Assembly: GCA_009780695.1 (NCBI GenBank) | Contig: WQZN01000013.1 | Coordinates: 1-64,000, forward strand | Length of the DNA: 64,000 nucleotides | Direction of reading: 5' to 3' | DNA from: Microbacteriaceae bacterium | Lineage (GTDB): Bacteria; Actinomycetota; Actinomycetes; Actinomycetales; Microbacteriaceae | In this document: positions 23,550 to 33,233 of the stretch, piece by piece | Layout: every line of letters begins with the position of its first letter | Position numbering within the stretch: position 1 is the stretch's first letter | Notes under the pieces: generated by a model | The model's database searches: none | Seen by the model: only the letters and a program-made list of their open reading frames with translations | Told to the model about the DNA's origin: nothing | Program-made: the position numbers and the translations under genes

Positions 23550-23576
23550 TTAGCACACTCGGTATGAGAGTGCTAA
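23550..23576. promoter_or_regulatory. CIRCE HrcA operator 2
   Basis: TTAGCACAC-N9-GAGTGCTAA, one mismatch from the canonical TTAGCACTC-N9-GAGTGCTAA. Confidence 0.93.
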
Positions 23577-23616
23577 CCCATGTCTTGAAGTACACCGTAC
23601 AAGAAAGAGGTCTACC

Positions 23617-23913
23617 GTGTCGGTCTCCATCAAGCCGCTCGAGGATCGCATCGTGATCAAGCAGGTCGAGGCAGAGACGACCACCGCGTCGGGTCTCGTC
23701 ATCCCCGACACCGCGAAGGAGAAGCCGCAGGAGGGCGAGGTCGTCGCCGTGGGCCCCGGCCGCATCGACGACAACGGCAACCGCGTTCCGCTCGACGTCG
23801 CCGTCGGCGACCGCGTCATCTACTCGCGCTACGGCGGCACCGAGGTCAAGTACGGCGGCGACGAGTTCCTCGTGCTGTCGGCTCGCGACGTGCTCGCAGT
23901 GGTGGTCCGCTGA
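23617..23913 (+). CDS. groES: Co-chaperonin GroES
   Basis: [49 protein letters not shown]. Confidence 0.98.
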   Translation: MSVSIKPLEDRIVIKQVEAETTTASGLVIPDTAKEKPQEGEVVAVGPGRIDDNGNRVPLDVAVGDRVIYSRYGGTEVKYGGDEFLVLSARDVLAVVVR

Positions 23914-23964
23914 CGACGTCAGCGGCCGCGTCGATCCGCTGAGGATCGATTGGCATCATCTCTG

Positions 23965-24000
23965 AGGCCCGGGTCGGCAGACCCGGGCCTTAGTGTTTTC
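23965..24000 (+). terminator. Terminator downstream of groES
   Basis: AGGCCCGGGTC-GGCA-GACCCGGGCCT followed by TAGTGTTTTC. Confidence 0.8.
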
Positions 24001-24003
24001 CAG

Positions 24004-24944
24004 GTGGCACCGAGCACGTCGAACCCCCTCCGCTCCGGCCTGATCTACGGCCTGGTCGCGTATCTGCTGTGGGGTCTGCTGCCGCTCTACTTCCTGCTGC
24101 TCGCCCCGACCGGCGCCTTCGAGATCGTGGCGTGGCGCGTGCTGTGGACGCTCGGCTTCTGCCTCATCGCGCTCTCGCTGACGCGCGGCTGGAAGCCGCT
24201 CATCGCGCTCGTGAGGCGCCCCCGCATCCTCTTCACGATGGCCGGCGCGGGCGCGCTGATCTTCGTCAACTGGCAGACCTACGTGCTCGCGACGACGACC
24301 GGGCACGTCGTCGAGGCGGCGCTCGGCTACTTCATCAACCCGGTCGTCACGGTCTTCCTCGGCGTGCTCGTGCTGCACGAGAAGCTGCGTCGGCTGCAGT
24401 GGGCCGCGGTCGGCGTGAGCCTCGTCGCGGTCGTCGTGCTGACCTTCGCCTACGGCTCGTTCCCGTGGATCGCCCTGACCCTCGCGTTCTCGTTCGGCCT
24501 CTACGGCTTCGTCAAGAAGCGCGTGGGCGGCGAGGTGGACGCCCTGTCCGGGCTCGCGCTCGAATCGGCGTGGCTCGTGCCGGTGGCCGTCGCCGAGCTC
24601 GTCTTCGTGGGGCTGACGACGGGCGTGACCTTCGGGCACGTGAGCGTCTGGAACACGGTGCTGCTGGTGCTCGCCGGGGTCGTGACCGCCGTGCCGCTGC
24701 TGCTGTTCGCGGCATCCGCCCGCCGTCTGCCGCTCGTCTACATCGGCCTCGTGCAGTACGTGACGCCCGTGATGCAGTTCATCGTCGGCGTCGTCTTCCT
24801 GCACGAGGCGATGGATGCCGCGCGCTGGGTCGGCTTCATCGTGATCTGGCTCGCGCTCGTCATGCTCACCGTCGACCTCGTGCGCGCCGGGCGTTCCCAC
24901 CGTGCTCGGAATGTTCGCGCGCAGTCGTCGGTTAGCATTGAGTG

Positions 24945-24945
<1 letters not shown>
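24004..24945 (+). CDS. rarD: EamA family transporter RarD
   Basis: SGLIYGLVAYLLWGLLPLYFLLLAPTGAFEIVAWRVLWTL... Confidence 0.92.
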
Positions 24946-26511
<1,566 letters not shown>

Positions 26512-26526
26512 TTCGCAGCACGTGAG

Positions 26527-26560
26527 ATGAGCGGATGCCCCGGCCGGGGCATCCGCTCAT
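26527..26560. terminator. Perfect 34-bp palindrome after guaB
   Basis: ATGAGCGGATGCCCCGGCCGGGGCATCCGCTCAT is its own reverse complement. Confidence 0.8.
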
Positions 26561-26620
26561 TCGTTCCCCCGGCCGTGGCAAATCGTTTCGCAACGCTAAT
26601 CGAATCGATACGATCGCAGC

Positions 26621-27613
26621 ATGCGATTCGGAATGTTCGTTCCCCAGGGCTGGCGTCATGATCTGGTCAACATCGACCCCGCGAAGCACTGGGAGGTGAT
26701 GAACGGGATCGCCCAGCACGCGGACTCCAACGAGCTGTGGGAGTCGGTGTGGGTCTACGACCACTTCCACACGGTGCCGATCCCGTCCGACCAGGCGACG
26801 CACGAGGCGTGGTCGCTCATCTCGGGCTTCGCCGCGTCGACGAAGCGCGTGCGCCTCGGCCAGATGTGCACCTGCATGAGCTACCGCAACCCGGCCTACC
26901 TCGCGAAGGCCGCGACGACGGCGGACATCATCTCGGGCGGCCGCGTCGAGATGGGCATCGGCGGCGGCTGGTACGAGCACGAGTGGCGTGCCTACGGCTA
27001 CGGCTTCCCCGGCATCGGCGAGCGCCTCGGGCGCCTGCGCGAGGGCGTCGAGATCATGAAGCAGGCCTGGACGACCGGCACGGCGACCCTCGACGGCAAG
27101 CACTACCAGGTCGACAACGCGCTGTTCTACCCGCAGCCGCTGCAGAAGCCGGGCATCCCGTTCTGGATCTCGGGCGGCGGCGAGCAGAACACCCTCAAGA
27201 TCGCGGCGGAGTACGCGCAGTACACGAACTTCGGCGGCGCCCCCGAGACCTTCGCGCGCAAGAGCGAGATCCTCAAGCAGCACTGCGACAAGGCCGGCAC
27301 CGACTTCGACGCCATCGTGCGCTCGACGAACTTCAACGTCATGATCGGCGACTCGCAGGCCGACATCGACCGCCAGATCGACGCGCTCGAGGCGCGCGTG
27401 CGCCCGTACCTCGGCGACGCGACCGACGGCTTCCTCAGCGAGTATCGCAGCCCGGGCGCCCTCGCGGTCGGCACGCCCGAGCAGATCGTCGAGCGCCTCG
27501 CGAAGCAGGCCGAGGCCGGCCTCGGCTACACGATCTTCTACTTCCCCGACGCCGCGTACTCGCTCGAGGCCGTGCAGCGCCTGGAAGAAGAGGTTCTGCC
27601 GCACCTCGCCTGA
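26621..27613 (+). CDS. LLM class F420-dependent oxidoreductase
   Basis: MRFGMFVPQGWRHDLV...GRVEMGIGGGWYEHEWRAYGYGFPGIGERLGRLREGVEIMKQAW. Confidence 0.92.
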   Translation: MRFGMFVPQGWRHDLVNIDPAKHWEVMNGIAQHADSNELWESVWVYDHFHTVPIPSDQATHEAWSLISGFAASTKRVRLGQMCTCMSYRNPAYLAKAATTADIISGGRVEMGIGGGWYEHEWRAYGYGFPGIGERLGRLREGVEIMKQAWTTGTATLDGKHYQVDNALFYPQPLQKPGIPFWISGGGEQNTLKIAAEYAQYTNFGGAPETFARKSEILKQHCDKAGTDFDAIVRSTNFNVMIGDSQADIDRQIDALEARVRPYLGDATDGFLSEYRSPGALAVGTPEQIVERLAKQAEAGLGYTIFYFPDAAYSLEAVQRLEEEVLPHLA

Positions 27614-27619
27614 CCCCGT

Positions 27620-27691
27620 CGGGCACTTTTTCTACTGTGGGGCATATGGGATCGACCGATTCCATATGCCCCACAGTGGATTAAGTGCCCG
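27620..27691. repeat. Intergenic palindrome family C, copy C1
   Basis: CGGGCACTTTTTCTACTGTGGGGCATATGG...CCATATGCCCCACAGTGGATTAAGTGCCCG between convergent genes. Confidence 0.85.
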
Positions 27692-27695
27692 GCAG

Positions 27696-28862
27696 TCAGG
27701 CGGATGCCTCGGCCGCCGCCGCGATCTTCCCGACGGCCTCGACGAGCACCTCGGGGGCGCACGCGATGTTCATGCGCGCGAAACCGCGGCCCTGCGCGCC
27801 GAAGCGCGGGCCGTTGCTGAGCACCACCCCGGCGCGGCGGCGCAGGGCGCGTGCCGGGTCCTCGCCCCAGCCGTACTCGCTCAAATCGAGCCAGGCGAGA
27901 TAGCTCGCGCGCGGCTCGCGGTAGCGCGCGAGGGGCAGCTGCTCGGCGAGCAGGCGCGAGAGCATCCGCCGATTCTCCTCGATCGCGGCGATCGTGCCGT
28001 CGAGCCAGTCGCGGCCCTCGTCGAAGCCGATGCGCGTGGCGATCGCGCCGAAGAGGCCGGTGCGGAACACGACCTCTTCGGGCAGGCCGCGCACGAGCGT
28101 GCGCATGCGCTCGCCCGCTGTGACGAAGAGCGCGCACTTGAGGCCCGCGAGGTTGAAGGCCTTGCTGGCCGAGTGGGCCGCAATGCCGTGCTCGGCGGCC
28201 GCGGGGGAGACGTCGAGGTAGGGCGTGAACGCGGCGTCCGTGTGCACGAGCGGGGCGTGGATCTCGTCGCTCACGACGAAGCCGCGGTGCTTCTCGACGA
28301 CCGCGGCGAGCGCCTCGAGGGCTTCGCGCGAGTGCACGAGCCCGAGCGGGTTGTGGGGGTTGCACAGCAGGACGCCGCGGGCGCCGGCATCCATCGCCCG
28401 ATCGATGCCCTCGAGGTCGAGCGACCACTCCTCGCCGTCGTCGAGGAGCGGCACCTCGACGACCGTGCCGCCCGCCTCGGGCACGAGGTCGAAGAACGGC
28501 GGGTAGACGGGCGGCGTGATGATGACGCCCTCGCCGGGCGCGATCAGCCGGCGCAGCGCCTCGGCGATGACGACGCTCACGTCGGTCGTCGTGGCCATGC
28601 CGTCGGGGTCGGGATGCCAGTCCCACCGGTCGTCCGCGAACGCCGCCAGCGCCCGCGCCGCCGCCCGGCCGCCGGAGCGCGGGTCGAGGTAGCCCGTGTC
28701 GCCGAGGTCGATCGCCTCGTGCAGGGCCGCCTTGATGACGGGGGCGAGCGGGAAGTCCATCTCGGCGACGAACATGGGCAGGTACTCGGGCCCGAACGCG
28801 CGCCACTTCTCGCTCGTGCGGCGGCGCAGGGTGTCGAGGGATTCGGCGCGGGTGGGCTCCAT
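27696..28862 (-). CDS. MalY/PatB family PLP-dependent aminotransferase (cystathionine beta-lyase-like)
   Basis: LRRRTSEKWRAFGPEYLPMFVAEMDFPLAPVIKAALHEAIDLGDTGY. Confidence 0.9.
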   Translation of the reverse strand: MEPTRAESLDTLRRRTSEKWRAFGPEYLPMFVAEMDFPLAPVIKAALHEAIDLGDTGYLDPRSGGRAAARALAAFADDRWDWHPDPDGMATTTDVSVVIAEALRRLIAPGEGVIITPPVYPPFFDLVPEAGGTVVEVPLLDDGEEWSLDLEGIDRAMDAGARGVLLCNPHNPLGLVHSREALEALAAVVEKHRGFVVSDEIHAPLVHTDAAFTPYLDVSPAAAEHGIAAHSASKAFNLAGLKCALFVTAGERMRTLVRGLPEEVVFRTGLFGAIATRIGFDEGRDWLDGTIAAIEENRRMLSRLLAEQLPLARYREPRASYLAWLDLSEYGWGEDPARALRRRAGVVLSNGPRFGAQGRGFARMNIACAPEVLVEAVGKIAAAAEASA

Positions 28863-28909
28863 GACGCCAGCCTAGGCTCGGGCATCCGGCGCGCCGGTAG
28901 GCTGGGCGG

Positions 28910-30031
28910 GTGGCAGAGATCGAGATCGGCGCGAGCAAGCGCGCCCGCCGGGTGTACGCCTTCGACGACGTTGCGGTCGTGCCGAGCCGTCGCACGCGCG
29001 ACCCCGAGAACGTCAGCGTCAAGTGGTCGATCGACGCGTTCACGTTCGACACCCCGATCATCGCGGCGCCCATGGACTCGGTCGTCTCGCCGTCCACCGC
29101 GATCGAGATCGGGAAGCTCGGCGGCCTCGGCGTGCTCGACCTCGAGGGCCTCTGGACCCGCTACGAGGACCCCGAGCACGTGCTCGCCGAGATCCGCTCG
29201 CTGCCGGCCGAGAGCGCGACGAAGCGCATGCAGCAGATCTACGCCGAGCCGATCAAGGCCGAGCTGATCCGCGACCGCCTCGCCGAGATCCGCGCGGCGG
29301 GCGTCACCGTCGCCGGCTCGCTGAGCCCGCAGCGCACCCAGCAGTTCTACGAGACCGTGCTCGCCGCCGGCGTCGACCTGTTCGTCATCCGCGGCACGAC
29401 CGTGAGCGCCGAGCACGTCGCGAAGCAGCGCGAGCCGCTCAACCTCAAGCAGTTCATCTACGAGCTCGACGTGCCGGTGATCGTCGGCGGCGCCGCGACC
29501 TACACCGCGGCGCTGCACCTCATGCGCACCGGCGCCGCGGGCGTGCTCGTGGGCTTCGGCGGCGGGGCCGCGTCGACCACGCGCCTCGTCACGGGCATCC
29601 ACGCCCCCATGGCGACCGCGGTCGCCGACGTCGCGGGCGCGCGCCGCGACTACCTCGACGAGTCGGGCGGCCGCTACGTGCACGTCATCGCCGACGGCGG
29701 CCTCGGCACCTCGGGCGACATCGTGAAGGCGATCGCCTGCGGGGCGGATGCCGTCATGCTCGGCGCCGCGCTCGCGCGGGCCTCCGAGGCGCCGGGCGGC
29801 GGCTGGCACTGGGGCGCCGAGGCGCACCACCCCGAGCAGCCGCGCGGCCACCGCGTGCAGGTCGGCACGGTCGGCTCGCTGCAGGAGGTGCTCTACGGCC
29901 CCGCCTCGACGGCCGACGGCACCGCGAACCTCATCGGCGCGCTGCGCCGCTCGATGGCGACCACGGGCTACTCCGACCTCAAGGAGTTCCAGCGCGTCGA
30001 GGTCGTCGTCGCGCCGTATCTCGGCGGCTGA
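28910..30031 (+). CDS. guaB3: GuaB3 family IMP dehydrogenase-related protein
   Basis: EIEIGASKRARRVYAFDDVAVVPSRRTRDPENVSVKWSIDAFTFDTPIIAAPMDSVVSP. Confidence 0.95.
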   Translation: MAEIEIGASKRARRVYAFDDVAVVPSRRTRDPENVSVKWSIDAFTFDTPIIAAPMDSVVSPSTAIEIGKLGGLGVLDLEGLWTRYEDPEHVLAEIRSLPAESATKRMQQIYAEPIKAELIRDRLAEIRAAGVTVAGSLSPQRTQQFYETVLAAGVDLFVIRGTTVSAEHVAKQREPLNLKQFIYELDVPVIVGGAATYTAALHLMRTGAAGVLVGFGGGAASTTRLVTGIHAPMATAVADVAGARRDYLDESGGRYVHVIADGGLGTSGDIVKAIACGADAVMLGAALARASEAPGGGWHWGAEAHHPEQPRGHRVQVGTVGSLQEVLYGPASTADGTANLIGALRRSMATTGYSDLKEFQRVEVVVAPYLGG

Positions 30032-30044
30032 GCGGCGCCCGCGC

Positions 30045-30118
30045 CAACTGCGCCAGACGGCGCCGGCTGCGTCGGACGAAAGTCCGTGGTGCGCAGCCGG
30101 CGCCGTCTGGCGCAGTTG
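30045..30118. repeat. Intergenic palindrome family B, copy B1 (27-bp perfect arms)
   Basis: CAACTGCGCCAGACGGCGCCGGCTGCG / CGCAGCCGGCGCCGTCTGGCGCAGTTG with an internal CGGAC-GAAA-GTCCG hairpin. Confidence 0.9.
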
Positions 30119-30132
30119 AGGAGAGGGATGCC

Positions 30133-31215
30133 TCAGCCGTCGGCGCCCGCCGGGGTCGTCGTCTCGGTGAGCCCCTCGAGCTTGAGCGCCTTCTCGGCGT
30201 ACGAGTTGGTGAAGGTGTCGGCGTAGTTCAGCTTCGAGGTGTCGACGCCGAGAGTCTTCTCCATCGCGAAGATCACCTTCGGGCCGCCGGCCGGCATGAT
30301 GCCGTCGGGCAGGAACTGGCCCTTGTCGGTGGCCAGGCCGTCGATGTACTGCTGCTTCGTGATCGTGCTGTTCTGCACGAACGACGACGGCAGCTTGTTC
30401 GCGATGTCGGCGGCCGAGTGGGTCGAGATCCAGTGCATCGTCGCCACGAGCGCGTCGACGACGGCCTGCGTCGCCTTCTGATGCGACTTCACCCAGGATG
30501 CCTGCGCGAGCACGCCCGCCGCGGGCCATGCGCCCCCGAGCGCCTTGGTCGCGCCGTCCGTGGTCGCGAGGTCGATCGTCGTGTCGGCGACCTTCCCGGC
30601 GGTCAGCGCGCCGACCGTGGGCTGGGTCGTCATGACGCAGTCCGCGGTGCCGCGCTGCAGGGCGGCGATCGCGGTCGAACCGGCGCCGACGGCGAGCGTG
30701 CGGTACTGCGAGCGCTTGATGCCCTGCTGCGAGGCGAGGAACTGGGTCAGCTCGTCCGTGCCCGAGCCGAGGTCGGTCACGCCGAGGGTCTTGCCCTTGA
30801 AGTCGGCCGCCGAGGTCACGCCGCTCTTGGTCGTGCACATCTCGCGCTCGCCGGGGGCGCCGGAGAGCTGCACGACATCGATGACGTCCTTGCCCTTGGA
30901 CTGGAAGTCGACCGTGTGGATGTACCAGGCGCCGGCCATGTCCACCTGGCCGGAGGCCATGGCATCCTCGGCCCCGACCCCGCCGTTCTGCTCGGTCGAG
31001 AGCTCGACGTTCACGCCGTACTTCTTGTAGTAGCCGAGCTGCTGCGCGAGCTGGTACGGCAGATAGATCTGCTTGTCGATGCCGCCGACCATGAGCTTGA
31101 CGGTGGGCAGGCTGCCCGAGCCGGAGCTCGAGGTGGTGCTGCTCGGGCTGCTGCAGGCGGCGAGGCTCAACGCCACGATCCCCGCTGCGGCCACGCCGAT
31201 GGCGCGTGTGAACAT
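30133..31215 (-). CDS. ABC transporter substrate-binding lipoprotein, NitT/TauT type
   Basis: MFTRAIGVAAAGIVALSLAACSSPSS lipobox; LPTVKLMVGGIDKQIYLPYQLAQQLGYYKKYGVNVEL. Confidence 0.92.
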   Translation of the reverse strand: MFTRAIGVAAAGIVALSLAACSSPSSTTSSSGSGSLPTVKLMVGGIDKQIYLPYQLAQQLGYYKKYGVNVELSTEQNGGVGAEDAMASGQVDMAGAWYIHTVDFQSKGKDVIDVVQLSGAPGEREMCTTKSGVTSAADFKGKTLGVTDLGSGTDELTQFLASQQGIKRSQYRTLAVGAGSTAIAALQRGTADCVMTTQPTVGALTAGKVADTTIDLATTDGATKALGGAWPAAGVLAQASWVKSHQKATQAVVDALVATMHWISTHSAADIANKLPSSFVQNSTITKQQYIDGLATDKGQFLPDGIMPAGGPKVIFAMEKTLGVDTSKLNYADTFTNSYAEKALKLEGLTETTTPAGADG

Positions 31216-31287
31216 GCTGTGATTCCTTTCGATAGGCCGCCGACGCCGATGTCGGTGGCGGATTCCCGCCACGCGGAGCGACGGATG

Positions 31288-32181
31288 TCAGATGCCGGCG
31301 GCCTCGGACCGCACCGGCGGCCGCCACTTCAGCACGGCTCGCTCGAGCAGCCCGATCAGGTACTCGGCGAGCAGGGTGAACGCCGCGACGATGACCATGC
31401 AGGCGAACACCGTGTCCGGGTCGAAGCTCCCCTGCGCGTGGCTGATGATCAGGCCGATGCCGTGCTGGGCGCCGATCACCTCCGAGACGAGCGCACCGAT
31501 GATCGCGAACCCGAAGGCCGTGTGCATGCTCGCGATGATCCAGGTCATCGCGGAGGGCACCGTGACGTGCCGGGCGACGCCGAGCGGGGAGGCCCCGAGC
31601 ACCCGCACGTTCGCGACCAGGTTCCGATCCACCTCGCGCACGCCCTGGAAGGCGTTGAAGAACACGACGAAGAACACGAGCACGCCGGCGAGCAGCGCCT
31701 TGGGGAAGATGCCGAGGCCGAAGGCGACCATGAAGATCGAGGCCAGGATGATGCGCGGGATCGAGTTGACGATCTTGATGTAGGGGCTGAGCACGTCGGC
31801 GAGGTAGCCGTTCATGCCGAGCAGCAGGCCGAACAGGATGCCGGCCAGCGTGCCGCCCAGGAAGCCGTACAGCGCCTCCTGGATCGTCACCCAGAGGTTC
31901 TCCCAGATCGTGCCGAAGCCCGTGTCCTGGGTGAAGAGCGTCACGAGGCTCTGCCAGATGCCGGTCGGCTGGCCGAAGAAGAACTTGTCGACCCAGCCGA
32001 CCTCGGTGAACCACTGCCAGCCGCCGATCACGATCACGATGACCGCGACGCGGCCGAGCCAGACCAGGGCCCTGCGGCGGCTGCGAGTGCGGCGTGCGGA
32101 TGCCTGCAGCGCCGCTTCGGTCACCTGGTTGAGGTCGGCCAGCCCGTTGATGAGCTCGACGGTCACGCCCGACCCGCTCAT
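31288..32181 (-). CDS. ABC transporter permease (NitT/TauT type)
   Basis: multi-TM; ILASIFMVAFGLGIFPKALLAGVLVFFVVFFNAFQGVREVDRNLV...EVIGAQHGIGLIISHAQGSFD. Confidence 0.93.
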   Translation of the reverse strand: MSGSGVTVELINGLADLNQVTEAALQASARRTRSRRRALVWLGRVAVIVIVIGGWQWFTEVGWVDKFFFGQPTGIWQSLVTLFTQDTGFGTIWENLWVTIQEALYGFLGGTLAGILFGLLLGMNGYLADVLSPYIKIVNSIPRIILASIFMVAFGLGIFPKALLAGVLVFFVVFFNAFQGVREVDRNLVANVRVLGASPLGVARHVTVPSAMTWIIASMHTAFGFAIIGALVSEVIGAQHGIGLIISHAQGSFDPDTVFACMVIVAAFTLLAEYLIGLLERAVLKWRPPVRSEAAGI

Positions 32182-33014
32182 GCCGCGGCCGCCGTCATCG
32201 CGTAGGCGCGGTTGACCTCGTCGCGCAGCGACTCCCAGATCTGCCCCTGCAGCTCGAGGAAGCGCTGCTCGTGCCGGATCTGCTGCACGTCGCCGCGCGG
32301 GCGCGGCAGGTCGATGTCGAACACGTTCTTGACCGTGCCGGGGCTGCTCGTCATGACGGCGACCCGGTCGGAGAGGGCGACGGCCTCGTCGAGGTCGTGC
32401 GTGATGAACAGCACGGACGGCCGCAGCTCCTCCCACAGCCCGAGCAGCTCGGTCTGCATGATCGCCTTGGTCTGGACATCCAGCGCCCCGAACGGCTCGT
32501 CCATGAGCAGGATGCGCGGGCGGTTGATCAGCGCGGCGGCCATGGCGACGCGCTTGCGCATGCCGCCCGAGAGCTGGTGCGGGTAGCGGTCCTCGAAGCC
32601 GGCGAGGCCGACCCGGCGCAGCCAGTCGCGGGCGAGCGCGATGGCCTGCTTCTTCGGCGTGCCGAGCAGCGTGGGGCCGAGCACGACGTTGTCGAGCACG
32701 GTCTTCCAGGGGAACAGGGAATCGGCCTGGAACATGTAGCTCACCCCCTTCGTGATGCCGTCGACGAGCTGGCCGCCGACGCGGACGCCGCCGGCGCTCG
32801 GGCGTTCGAGGCCCGAGACCTGGGCGAGGGTGGTGGACTTGCCGCAGCCGGTCGGGCCGACGACGGCGCAGAACTGGCCGGGCTCGACGGTCAGCGACAC
32901 ATCGCGGATCGCGGTGAAGGGGTCGCCCTTCGGCGTGAGGAAGCGCTTCGTCAGGCCGACGATCTCGATGCGCGCGGCGCGGTCGCCGGTGGGGTTTGGT
33001 GACGCATCACCCAT
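32178..33014 (-). CDS. ABC transporter ATP-binding protein (NitT/TauT type)
   Basis: FCAVVGPTGCGKSTTLAQVSGLERPSAGGV...HQLSGGMRKRVAMAAALINRPRILLMDEPFGALD. Confidence 0.95.
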   Translation of the reverse strand: MGDASPNPTGDRAARIEIVGLTKRFLTPKGDPFTAIRDVSLTVEPGQFCAVVGPTGCGKSTTLAQVSGLERPSAGGVRVGGQLVDGITKGVSYMFQADSLFPWKTVLDNVVLGPTLLGTPKKQAIALARDWLRRVGLAGFEDRYPHQLSGGMRKRVAMAAALINRPRILLMDEPFGALDVQTKAIMQTELLGLWEELRPSVLFITHDLDEAVALSDRVAVMTSSPGTVKNVFDIDLPRPRGDVQQIRHEQRFLELQGQIWESLRDEVNRAYAMTAAAA

Positions 33015-33080
33015 GAGCAATCAGACCTCTCTGTCCGTTGTTGGCAGGTGCGGGGATGACGCTAGGCGGGCGGCGGCGGA

Positions 33081-33150
33081 TGCCGGCGGTTGTGCGCCTT
33101 GCGCTCGGGATAAACCCGTTGCCGCGGGTTGTGCGCATTGTGCTCAGGGT
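33081..33150. repeat. ~29-nt direct repeat (2 copies) in the divergent promoter region
   Basis: TGCCGGCGGTTGTGCGCCTTGCGCTCGGG and TGCCG-CGGGTTGTGCGCATTGTGCTCAGG, ~39-nt period. Confidence 0.7.
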
Positions 33151-33233
33151 CGCCCTGGGCCGTTTTGCGGCATCCGCGCGGCCGCCGCGTATGCTGGCGC
33201 GGTTCTTTCGGCGACGGCGACGAGGAGGTGGCG

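Noticed and set aside
28577-32014. 1145-aa reverse-strand ORF spanning several genes
   Set aside because: Antisense/out-of-frame to guaB3, the ABC genes and malY; low-complexity R/A/G/H-rich translation typical of mirror ORFs in high-GC DNA.
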